Shown one piece after another: positions 8,660 to 15,799 of a DNA stretch of 64,000 nt (positions within the stretch are counted from its first letter, which is position 1; the number at the start of each line of letters is the position of its first letter). This DNA is from Streptomyces sp. T12 (GTDB lineage: Bacteria; Actinomycetota; Actinomycetes; Streptomycetales; Streptomycetaceae): the NCBI RefSeq assembly GCF_028736035.1, contig NZ_CP117866.1:6944001-7008000 (forward strand), in the 5' to 3' direction. The translations under genes were made by a program, and so were the position numbers. The notes beneath the pieces are model-generated. The model was not told where the DNA came from, searched no databases, and saw nothing but the letters and a program-made list of their open reading frames with translations.

Positions 8660-8759
8660 TCGAACGCCGGTCGAAGAGAGGTGGGGTGCGGCTGGGACGC
8701 CGCGACGGTGGATCCGGCATCGAGAGGCTTGGTATCGGCCTTCGAGCCGCTTTCGAGCC
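8660..8759. promoter_or_regulatory. Phased TCGA-type direct repeats, candidate SARP boxes
   Basis: The ketoreductase-ketosynthase intergenic region holds two pairs of direct repeats with the 11-bp period typical of SARP sites. TCGAACG (8660) and TCGAAGA (8671) lie nearer the ketoreductase. TTCGAGCC occurs at 8741 and 8752 nearer the ketosynthase. A further TCGAGAG at 8720 is 22 bp, two periods, before the TCGAG of the 8741 copy. Eight bases after the last copy comes GACGAT, a weak -10 candidate at the spacing expected for SARP-activated promoters. Binding by the SARP at 6978-7745 is inferred. Confidence 0.7.
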
Positions 8760-8815
8760 ACGGGGCCGACGATGACGACGACCACCGGACGAACTCATCG
8801 AAGGAGCTGTTCGGA

Positions 8816-10090
8816 TTGAAGCGCAGAGTCGTCATCACGGGCGTCGGCGTCCGCGCCCCGGGCGGGAACGGCACGCGGCAGTTCTGGGAACTGCTCACCT
8901 CGGGGCGGACGGCGACGCGCCGGATCTCGTTCTTCGACCCCTCGCCCTACCGTTCGCAGGTCGCCGCGGAGGCCGACTTCGACCCGGTCGCCGAGGGCTT
9001 CGGCCCGCGCGAGCTCGACCGGATGGACCGGGCCTCGCAGTTCGCCGTGGCCTGTGCCCGCGAGGCCGTCGCCGCGAGCGGGCTCGAGTTCGACAACCTG
9101 GACCCCACCCGGGTCGGGGTCAGCCTCGGCAGCGCGGTGGCCGCCGCGACCAGCCTGGAACGCGAGTACCTGCTGCTGTCGGACTCCGGCCGGGACTGGG
9201 AGGTCGACGCCGCCTGGCTGTCCCGGCACATGTTCGACTACCTGGTGCCCAGCGTCATGCCGGCCGAAGTGGCCTGGGCGGTCGGCGCCGAGGGCCCGGT
9301 CGCGATGGTCTCCAACGGCTGCACCTCGGGCCTGGACTCCGTGGGCCACGCGGTGCGGCTGATCGAGGAGGGCAGCGCCGACGTGATGCTCGCGGGGGCC
9401 GCCGACACCCCGATCACCCCGATCGTGGTCGCCTGCTTCGACGCGATCCGCGCCACGACGTCGCGCAACGACGACCCGGAGCACGCCTCGCGGCCGTTCG
9501 ACGGCACACGCGACGGCTTCGTACTGGCCGAGGGAGCCGCGATGTTCGTCCTGGAGGACTACGACAGCGCGCTGGCCCGCGGCGCCCACATCCACGCCGA
9601 GATACCGGGGTACGCCACGCGCTGCAACGCGTACCACATGACGGGGCTGAAGGCCGACGGCCGCGAGATGGCCGAGGCCATCCGGGTCGCCCTCGACGAG
9701 TCCGGCACCAACGCCACGGACATCGACTACATCAACGCCCACGGCTCCGGCACCCGGCAGAACGACCGTCACGAGACCGCGGCGTACAAGCGCGCGCTCG
9801 GCGATCACGCCCGGCGCACCCCGGTCAGCTCCATCAAGTCGATGGTCGGCCACTCGCTCGGCGCGATCGGTTCGCTGGAGATCGCGGCCAGCGTGCTCGC
9901 CCTGGAACACGGCGTGGTGCCACCGACGGCGAACCTGCACACCAGCGACCCCGAGTGCGATCTCGACTACGTCCCGCTCGAGGCGCGGGAGCGGAAACTG
10001 GGGACCGTGCTCACCGTGGGCAGCGGCTTCGGCGGCTTCCAGAGCGCCATGGTCCTGCGCAGCGCCGAGGCTGCGGAGGCGGTCGCATGA
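8816..10090 (+). CDS. actI-ORF1: Type II PKS ketosynthase alpha, ActI-ORF1-like
   Basis: This 424-residue ketosynthase catalyses decarboxylative condensation of malonyl-ACP units as a heterodimer with the next gene product. The catalytic residues sit at the Act positions: C169 (9320-9322), H309 and H346. The residues before the cysteine are S166-N167-G168, whereas I recall S-T-G as the usual sequence. The start is taken as TTG at 8816, with AAGGAG at 8801-8806, giving the family N-terminus [10 protein letters not shown]. The longer open frame upstream has no support, as it crosses the divergent ketoreductase gene. It overlaps the chain length factor gene by 4 bp (ATGA). Confidence 0.97.
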   Translation: MKRRVVITGVGVRAPGGNGTRQFWELLTSGRTATRRISFFDPSPYRSQVAAEADFDPVAEGFGPRELDRMDRASQFAVACAREAVAASGLEFDNLDPTRVGVSLGSAVAAATSLEREYLLLSDSGRDWEVDAAWLSRHMFDYLVPSVMPAEVAWAVGAEGPVAMVSNGCTSGLDSVGHAVRLIEEGSADVMLAGAADTPITPIVVACFDAIRATTSRNDDPEHASRPFDGTRDGFVLAEGAAMFVLEDYDSALARGAHIHAEIPGYATRCNAYHMTGLKADGREMAEAIRVALDESGTNATDIDYINAHGSGTRQNDRHETAAYKRALGDHARRTPVSSIKSMVGHSLGAIGSLEIAASVLALEHGVVPPTANLHTSDPECDLDYVPLEARERKLGTVLTVGSGFGGFQSAMVLRSAEAAEAVA

Positions 10091-11310
10091 GCATCCACAT
10101 CACCGGAATCGGCGTCGTCGCCCCCAACGGTCTCGGCCTGGAGCCGTACTGGACGGCCGTGCTGGCCGGCCGCCTCGGCCTCGGCCCGGTCACCCGCTTC
10201 GACGTGAGCCGGTACCCGGCCACGCTCGCCGGCCAGATCGACGACTTCCACGCGCCGGACCACATCCCGGGCCGGCTGCTGCCGCAGACGGACCCCTCCA
10301 CGCGGCTCGCACTGACCGCCGCGGCCTGGGCGCTGCAGGACGCGAAGGCCGACCCGGAGACGCTCACCGACTACGACATGGGCGTGGTCACGGCCAACGC
10401 CTGCGGCGGATTCGACTTCACGCACCGGGAGTTCCGCAAGCTGTGGACCGACGGCCCCAAGTCGGTCAGCGTGTACGAGTCCTTCGCTTGGTTCTACGCG
10501 GTGAACACCGGCCAGATCTCCATCCGGCACGGCATGCGCGGCCCGAGCAGTGCCCTGGTCGCCGAGCAGGCCGGGGGCCTGGACGCCCTCGCCCACGCCC
10601 GCCGCACGATCCGCCGCGGCACCCCGCTGGTGGTCTCCGGCGGCGTCGACTCGGCACTCGACCCCTGGGGCTGGGTCTCGCAGCTCGCCGGCGGCCGGGT
10701 CAGCACCGCCACCGACCCGGCCCGGGCCTATCTGCCCTTCGACGAGCAGGCGGCCGGCTACGTCCCCGGCGAGGGCGGCGCCATCCTCGTCCTGGAGGAC
10801 AGCGGCGCGGCCGAGGCCCGGGGCCGGCACGAGACGTACGGTGAACTCGCCGGCTGTGCCTCGACCTTCGACCCGCCCCCCGGCTCCGGACGGCCCCCAG
10901 GCCTGGAGCGCGCGATCCGGCTCGCGCTGACCGACGCCGGGCTCGGCCCCGAGGACGTCGACGTCGTGTTCGCCGACGGCGCGGGCGTACCCGAGCTGGA
11001 CGCCGCGGAGGCCCGGGCCATCGGCCAGGTGTTCGGCAGCCACGGCGTGCCCGTCACCGTCCCGAAGACGACGACCGGCCGGCTCTACTCCGGCGGCGGC
11101 CCGCTCGACGTGGTCACCGCCCTGATGTCCCTGCGCGAAGGCGTGATCCCGCCGACCGCGGGCGTGCGGTCCGTGCCGCAGGAGTACGGCATCGACCTGG
11201 TGCTCGGCGAACCGCGCACCGCGCCCCTGCGCACCGCCCTGGTCCTGGCCAGGGGCCGCTGGGGCTTCAACTCGGCGGTCGTCCTGCGCCGCCCCGTACC
11301 GACCCCGTAG
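10087..11310 (+). CDS. actI-ORF2: Chain length factor (KS beta), ActI-ORF2-like
   Basis: This 407-residue ketosynthase homologue has glutamine (Q161, in VAEQAGG) in place of the active-site cysteine, the mark of a chain length factor. The residues that line the polyketide tunnel at the heterodimer interface are F109, T112 and F116, the same as in the actinorhodin CLF. Known work on Act and Tcm CLFs links these bulky residues to a 16-carbon octaketide limit, so an octaketide product is predicted. The ATG overlaps the ketosynthase stop, ensuring equal translation. A short gap with GGAG leads to the ACP gene. Confidence 0.96.
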   Translation: MSIHITGIGVVAPNGLGLEPYWTAVLAGRLGLGPVTRFDVSRYPATLAGQIDDFHAPDHIPGRLLPQTDPSTRLALTAAAWALQDAKADPETLTDYDMGVVTANACGGFDFTHREFRKLWTDGPKSVSVYESFAWFYAVNTGQISIRHGMRGPSSALVAEQAGGLDALAHARRTIRRGTPLVVSGGVDSALDPWGWVSQLAGGRVSTATDPARAYLPFDEQAAGYVPGEGGAILVLEDSGAAEARGRHETYGELAGCASTFDPPPGSGRPPGLERAIRLALTDAGLGPEDVDVVFADGAGVPELDAAEARAIGQVFGSHGVPVTVPKTTTGRLYSGGGPLDVVTALMSLREGVIPPTAGVRSVPQEYGIDLVLGEPRTAPLRTALVLARGRWGFNSAVVLRRPVPTP

Positions 11311-11334
11311 CGACACCGAGAACTGGAGACACCA

Positions 11335-11595
11335 ATGGCAACCCTGCTCACCATCGACGACCTGCGCCGCATACTCATCGAATGCGCCGGTGAGACGGAC
11401 GGAACGGATCTGTCCGGCGACATCCTCGACGTCCGCTTCGAGGCCATCGGCTACGACTCGCTCGCCCTGATGGAGACCGCGGCGCGGCTCGAGAGCCGCT
11501 ACAACGTGGCCATCCCCGACGACGTCGCGGGCAGCGTCCACACGCCCCGGGAGCTGCTCGACCTGGTCAACGGCGCGCTGGCCGAGGCAGCATGA
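11335..11595 (+). CDS. actI-ORF3: Acyl carrier protein, ActI-ORF3-like
   Basis: This 86-residue carrier protein holds the growing chain on a phosphopantetheine arm. The attachment serine is S42 in GYDSLALME. The helices flanking it and the acidic surface typical of type II PKS ACPs are visible. GGAG lies about 10 bp before the ATG. The stop overlaps the start of the aromatase/cyclase gene (ATGA at 11592). Confidence 0.97.
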   Translation: MATLLTIDDLRRILIECAGETDGTDLSGDILDVRFEAIGYDSLALMETAARLESRYNVAIPDDVAGSVHTPRELLDLVNGALAEAA

Positions 11596-12545
11596 GCCGG
11601 CCTGAAGAACACCGGGTGGTCCACATCTTCAGGACCCCGGCCCCGGCGCGACGGCTGTACGAGCTCGTCGCGCGGGCCGAACACTGGCCGGCCGTCTTCG
11701 AACCGGCGGTGCACGTACGGATCCTGGAGCGCGGCCAGGGCACGGAACGCTTCCAGATCTGGGCGCGCGTGGCCGACCAGGTGAAGACCTGGACGTCCCG
11801 GCGGACGCTGGACCCCGATGCCCTGCGGGTCACGTTCCGGCAGGAGCGCACCCAGCCGCCCATCGCCTCGATGGGCGGGAGCTGGGAGTTCCGGGGCGAC
11901 GGCGACGGCACCGAGGTCGTGCTGACCCACGACTTCGCCGCGGTCGACGAAGCCGCCCTGCCGGGACTGCGCGCGGCGCTGGACGCGAACAGCGAGAAGG
12001 AGTTGGCCGCGCTGGCCCGGCTCGCGGAGCAGCAACACCCCGTCGAGGAGCTCCTGTTCACGTTCGAGGACACGCTCCAGGTGCCGTCCGGGGACGACGC
12101 CTACGCCTTCATCGAGCGCAGCGACCTGTGGCCGGACCGGCTGCCGCACGTGGGGAAGGTGACGCTGACCGAGGAGGCGGCGGACACCGGTTCCCCCGGG
12201 ATCCAGGACATGACCATGCAGACCGTCACCGCCGACGGCAGTACCCACACGACCCGTTCGATCCGGCTCTGCTTCCCCGGCGAGAGCATCGTGTACAAGC
12301 AGCTCGTCCCGCCCGCCCTGCTCTCCGGACACAGCGGCGCCTGGCTGTTCGACAAGAACGAGAAGGACACCGTCACCGCCCGCCACACCGTGGCGATCGA
12401 CCCGACCCGGATCCAAGAGGTCCTGGGCGCGGGCCGGACCGTCGCCGACGCCCGCGCCTATCTGCGTGAGGCGCTCGGCGCCAACAGCCGGGCCACGCTC
12501 AGCCACGCGGCGGCCGCCGCCGCTGCCGCCAGGCCGGCGCCGTGA
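11592..12545 (+). CDS. actVII: Bifunctional aromatase/cyclase, ActVII-like
   Basis: This 317-residue protein contains two START/SRPBCC-type halves (residues about 5-145 and 155-300), as in didomain aromatase/cyclases that act on reduced octaketides. The N-terminal half has HIFRTPAPARRLYELVARAEHWP, the C-terminal half RSIRLCFPGESIVYKQLVPP. It is expected to catalyse first-ring C7-C12 closure and aromatisation after C-9 reduction. An alanine-rich tail ends the protein. It overlaps both neighbours by 4 bp, so it is part of the single polyketide operon starting at 8816. Confidence 0.94.
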   Translation: MSRPEEHRVVHIFRTPAPARRLYELVARAEHWPAVFEPAVHVRILERGQGTERFQIWARVADQVKTWTSRRTLDPDALRVTFRQERTQPPIASMGGSWEFRGDGDGTEVVLTHDFAAVDEAALPGLRAALDANSEKELAALARLAEQQHPVEELLFTFEDTLQVPSGDDAYAFIERSDLWPDRLPHVGKVTLTEEAADTGSPGIQDMTMQTVTADGSTHTTRSIRLCFPGESIVYKQLVPPALLSGHSGAWLFDKNEKDTVTARHTVAIDPTRIQEVLGAGRTVADARAYLREALGANSRATLSHAAAAAAAARPAP

Positions 12546-13435
12546 CGGCCGCGGTCCGCGAGGTCGCCGAGGGGGTCTACGCGTACGAGCAGGCCCCCGG
12601 AGGCTGGTGTGTCAGCAACGCGGGCATCGTCGTGGGCGGCGACGGCGCCCTCGTCGTCGACACGCTGTCGACGATCCCGAGGGCGCGGCGGCTGGCCGAG
12701 ACGGTCGACAAGCTCGCCGCGGGCCCGGGGCGCACCGTGGTCAACACCCACTTCCACGGCGACCACGCGTTCGGCAACCAGGTCTTCCCGCCGGGGACGC
12801 AGATCATCGCGCACGAGGACATGCGGACCGCCATGGTGACGACGGGCCTGGCCCTCACCGGGCTCTGGCCACGGGTCGACTGGGGCGAGATCGAGGTGAC
12901 GCCGCCGACCGTGACCTTCCGCGACCAGCTCACCGTGCACGTCGGCGAGCGACGGACCGAACTGATCCGCGTCGGCCCCGCGCACACCGACCACGACGTG
13001 GTGGTCTGGCTGCCCGAGGAGCGGGTGCTGTTCGCGGGGGACATCGTCATGTCGGGCGTCACCCCGTTCGCGCTCTTCGGTTCGGTGTCCGGCACGCTGG
13101 CCGCGCTCGACCGGCTGGCGGAGCTGGAGCCCGAGGTGGTCGTCGGCGGGCACGGCCCGGTGGCCGGACCCGAGGTGCTCGACGCCAACCGGGACTATCT
13201 GCGCTGGGTCCAGCGCCTCGCCGCCGAGGCGGCCGACAGCGGGCTGACGCCGCTGCAGGCCGCCCGCGAGGCGGACCTCGGAGCCTTCGCCGACCTGCTG
13301 GACGCGGAGCGCCTCGTCGCGAACCTGCACCGGGCTCACGAGGAGCTGCTGCGCAGACCCGCGCGCGACGCCATGGAGATCTTCGCGGAGCTGGTCGCCT
13401 ACAACGGTGGGCGGCTGCCCACCTGCCTCGCCTAA
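12542..13435 (+). CDS. actIV: Second-ring cyclase of the metallo-beta-lactamase fold, ActIV-like
   Basis: This 297-residue protein has the metallo-beta-lactamase core with H70-F-H72-G-D74-H75, a further histidine in VGPAHTDHD, aspartate in FAGDIV and a late histidine in VVGGHGP, together a complete dinuclear zinc site. ActIV closes the second ring and releases the bicyclic intermediate from the ACP. It begins with GTG at 12542, overlapping the previous stop. Its TAA overlaps the AAGGAG ribosome-binding site of the flavin reductase. Confidence 0.94.
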   Translation: MTAAVREVAEGVYAYEQAPGGWCVSNAGIVVGGDGALVVDTLSTIPRARRLAETVDKLAAGPGRTVVNTHFHGDHAFGNQVFPPGTQIIAHEDMRTAMVTTGLALTGLWPRVDWGEIEVTPPTVTFRDQLTVHVGERRTELIRVGPAHTDHDVVVWLPEERVLFAGDIVMSGVTPFALFGSVSGTLAALDRLAELEPEVVVGGHGPVAGPEVLDANRDYLRWVQRLAAEAADSGLTPLQAAREADLGAFADLLDAERLVANLHRAHEELLRRPARDAMEIFAELVAYNGGRLPTCLA

Positions 13436-13445
13436 GGAGTCAAAG

Positions 13446-13979
13446 ATGGCCGCCGACCAGGGAATGCTCCGGGACGCCATGGCCCGGGTGCCGGCCGGGG
13501 TGGCGCTCGTCACCGCCCACGACCGCGGGGGAGTCCCGCACGGTTTCACCGCCAGCTCGTTCGTGTCCGTCTCGATGGAGCCGCCGCTCGCGCTGGTCTG
13601 CCTGGCCCGTACGGCCAACTCCTTCCCGGTGTTCGACAGTTGCAGCGAGTTCGCGGTGAGCGTGCTGCGCGACGACCACACCGAGCTGGCGATGCGCTTC
13701 GCGCGCAAGTCCGCGGACAAGTTCGCGGGCGGGGAGTTCATCCGCACCGCACGGGGGGCGACCGTGCTCGACGGGGCGCTCGCGGTCGTCGAGTGCACGG
13801 TCCATGAGCGCTACCCCGCGGGCGACCACATCATCCTGCTCGGCGAGGTCCAGTCCGTGCACGTCGAGGAGAAGGGGGCGCCGGCGGTCTACGTGGACCG
13901 CAGGTTCGCCGCCCTGTGCTCGGGGACGGGCGCCTGCCTGTCCGCCGCCGAGCGGGGCGCGCACGCGCACGCCGGCTGA
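13446..13979 (+). CDS. actVB: NADH:FMN oxidoreductase, ActVB-like
   Basis: This 177-residue protein has the flavin-reductase-like split barrel: PAGVALVTAHDRGGVPHGFTAS near residues 13-34 and GDHIILLGEVQSVHVEE near 122-138. It should supply reduced FMN to the monooxygenase at 565-1737, although the two genes are 12 kb apart, as in act. The ATG at 13446 is chosen because AAGGAG (13434-13439) lies at the right distance; the longer frame starts inside the cyclase gene. It is followed after 19 bp by the carboxylase beta gene. Confidence 0.94.
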   Translation: MAADQGMLRDAMARVPAGVALVTAHDRGGVPHGFTASSFVSVSMEPPLALVCLARTANSFPVFDSCSEFAVSVLRDDHTELAMRFARKSADKFAGGEFIRTARGATVLDGALAVVECTVHERYPAGDHIILLGEVQSVHVEEKGAPAVYVDRRFAALCSGTGACLSAAERGAHAHAG

Positions 13980-13998
13980 GGAAACGTAAGGGGGAACC

Positions 13999-15576
13999 AT
14001 GTCCGTGACCGACGAGGTGACCGGTGAGCTGACCGGCGAGCACCTGGCCGGACTTGCTCGGATCCGGGCGCAGGCCGAGGCCGGCCCGGGGGAGCAGGCG
14101 ACCCGGGCGCAGCACGCCAGAGGGAAGCTGACGGCCCGGGAGCGGATCGCGCTGCTGCTGGACCCCGGCTCCTTCCAGGAGGTGGAGCAGCTGCGCCGGC
14201 ACCGGGCGAGCGGCTTCGGGCTGGAGCACAAACGGCCGTACACGGACGGCGTGATCACCGGCTGGGGCACGGTCGACGGCCGGACGGTCTTCGTCTACGC
14301 GCATGACTTCAGGATCTTCGGCGGCTCGCTCGGCGAGGCCCACGCCGCGAAGATCCACAAGATCATGGACATGGCGCTCTCGGCGGGCGCTCCGCTCGTG
14401 AGCCTCAACGACGGGGCCGGGGCCCGGATCCAGGAGGGCGTGTCCGCGCTGGCCGGCTACGGCGGGATCTTCCGGCGCAACACCCGTGCCTCCGGGGTGA
14501 TCCCGCAGATCTCGGTGATGCTCGGCCCGTGTGCGGGCGGCGCGGCGTACTCGCCGGCGCTGACGGACTTCGTGTTCATGGTGCGCGAGACCGCGCAGAT
14601 GTTCATCACCGGCCCGGACGTGGTCAGCGCCGTCACCGGCGCGCAGCTCACTCAGAACGAGCTGGGCGGCGCGGATGTGCACGCCGCGACGTCCGGGGTG
14701 GCGCACTTCGTGTACGAGGACGAGGAGACCTGTCTGGCGGAGGTGCGCTTCCTGCTCTCCCTGCTGCCCTCCAACAACCGGCAGAACCCGCCCGTCCACC
14801 CCTCGGACGACCCGGTGAACCGGCTCACGTCCACGCTCTACGACCTGGTGCCGCAGGACGGCAACCAGCCGTACGACATGCACAAGGTGATCGAGGAACT
14901 CGTCGACGACGGCGACTGGCTGGAGGTCCACGAGCGCTGGGCCCGGAACATCGTCTGCGGCCTCGCCCGGCTGGACGGGCGGGTGGTGGGCATCGTCGCC
15001 AACCAGCCGCAGACGCTGGCCGGAGTGCTGGACATCGCGGCCTCGGAGAAGGCCGGCCGCTTCGTGACGATGTGCGACGCCTTCAACATCCCGATCGTGA
15101 CCCTGCTCGACGTGCCGGGCTTTCTCCCCGGGGCGGACCAGGAGCACGGCGGCATCATCCGCCACGGCGCGAAGCTGCTGTACGCCTACTGCAACGCCAC
15201 CGTCCCCCGGGTCTCGATCGTCCTGCGCAAGGCCTACGGCGGCGCGTACATCGTGCTGGACTCGCAGTCCATCGGCGCCGATCTGACCTTCGCCTGGCCG
15301 ACCAACGAGATCGCGGTGATGGGCGCGGAAGGCGCGGCCAACGTCATCTTCCGGCGCGACATCGCCGCGGCCGACGACCCCGAGGCCAAGCGCGCCGAGA
15401 TGGTCAAGCAGTACAAGTCCGAGCTGATGCACCCGTACTACGCGGCCGAGCGGGGCCTGGTCGACGATGTCATCGACCCGGCGGAGACCCGCGAGATCCT
15501 GATCCGCTCGCTCGCGATGCTGCGTACGAAACACGCCGACCTGCCGTCGCGCAAGCACGGCAACCCGCCGCAGTGA
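13999..15576 (+). CDS. Acyl-CoA carboxylase beta (carboxyltransferase) subunit
   Basis: This 525-residue protein is a biotin-dependent carboxyltransferase of the AccB/PccB type. Both crotonase-like halves are present, with GARIQEGVSALAGYG in the first and VPGFLPGADQEHGGIIRHGAK in the second. The residue known in S. coelicolor enzymes to steer substrate choice (Asp in PccB, Ile in AccB) is Ile here (I418, in GGAYIVLDS). It should therefore accept acetyl-CoA and make malonyl-CoA extender units. AGGGGGAA precedes the ATG. It follows the flavin reductase by 19 bp and overlaps the epsilon gene. The biotinylated alpha subunit is not in the window and must come from elsewhere. Confidence 0.93.
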   Translation: MSVTDEVTGELTGEHLAGLARIRAQAEAGPGEQATRAQHARGKLTARERIALLLDPGSFQEVEQLRRHRASGFGLEHKRPYTDGVITGWGTVDGRTVFVYAHDFRIFGGSLGEAHAAKIHKIMDMALSAGAPLVSLNDGAGARIQEGVSALAGYGGIFRRNTRASGVIPQISVMLGPCAGGAAYSPALTDFVFMVRETAQMFITGPDVVSAVTGAQLTQNELGGADVHAATSGVAHFVYEDEETCLAEVRFLLSLLPSNNRQNPPVHPSDDPVNRLTSTLYDLVPQDGNQPYDMHKVIEELVDDGDWLEVHERWARNIVCGLARLDGRVVGIVANQPQTLAGVLDIAASEKAGRFVTMCDAFNIPIVTLLDVPGFLPGADQEHGGIIRHGAKLLYAYCNATVPRVSIVLRKAYGGAYIVLDSQSIGADLTFAWPTNEIAVMGAEGAANVIFRRDIAAADDPEAKRAEMVKQYKSELMHPYYAAERGLVDDVIDPAETREILIRSLAMLRTKHADLPSRKHGNPPQ

Positions 15577-15791
15577 GCGCGCCGGCCGGCGCGGTCGCCG
15601 CCGAACTCCGCGTCGAGAGGGGCCGGGCGAGCGCCGAGGAGATCGCGGCCCTCACCGCGGTCCTCCTCGCCCGCGCCGCCGCCCAGCCCGACTCCGCCGC
15701 GGCGCACTGCGCCGACAGCACGGCGGGCTGGCGCCGCCTGGAACGCACACCGGGCTTCCGCGCACCGCACAGCTGGCAGGAGAACGGTTGA
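15573..15791 (+). CDS. Acyl-CoA carboxylase epsilon subunit
   Basis: This 72-residue protein begins with GTG at 15573, overlapping the beta subunit stop (GTGA). The sequence ELRVERGRASAEEIAALTAVL near the start and WRRLERTPGFRAPHSWQ at the end match the small actinobacterial epsilon subunits that bind and stimulate the carboxyltransferase. Only 8 bp separate its stop from the stop of the convergent SWIM gene, and no hairpin is visible between them. It marks the right edge of the polyketide operon. Confidence 0.88.
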   Translation: MSAPAGAVAAELRVERGRASAEEIAALTAVLLARAAAQPDSAAAHCADSTAGWRRLERTPGFRAPHSWQENG

Positions 15792-15799
15792 CGTCGGCT

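Noticed and set aside
8003..8815. Upstream extension of the ketosynthase frame
   Set aside because: It crosses the divergent ketoreductase gene and the promoter region; the TTG at 8816 has AAGGAG and gives the family N-terminus.
1..15791. Recent horizontal acquisition of the polyketide cluster as a mobile element
   Set aside because: No integrase, transposase, tRNA target or attachment repeats were seen, and base composition matches the rest apart from the SARP promoter.
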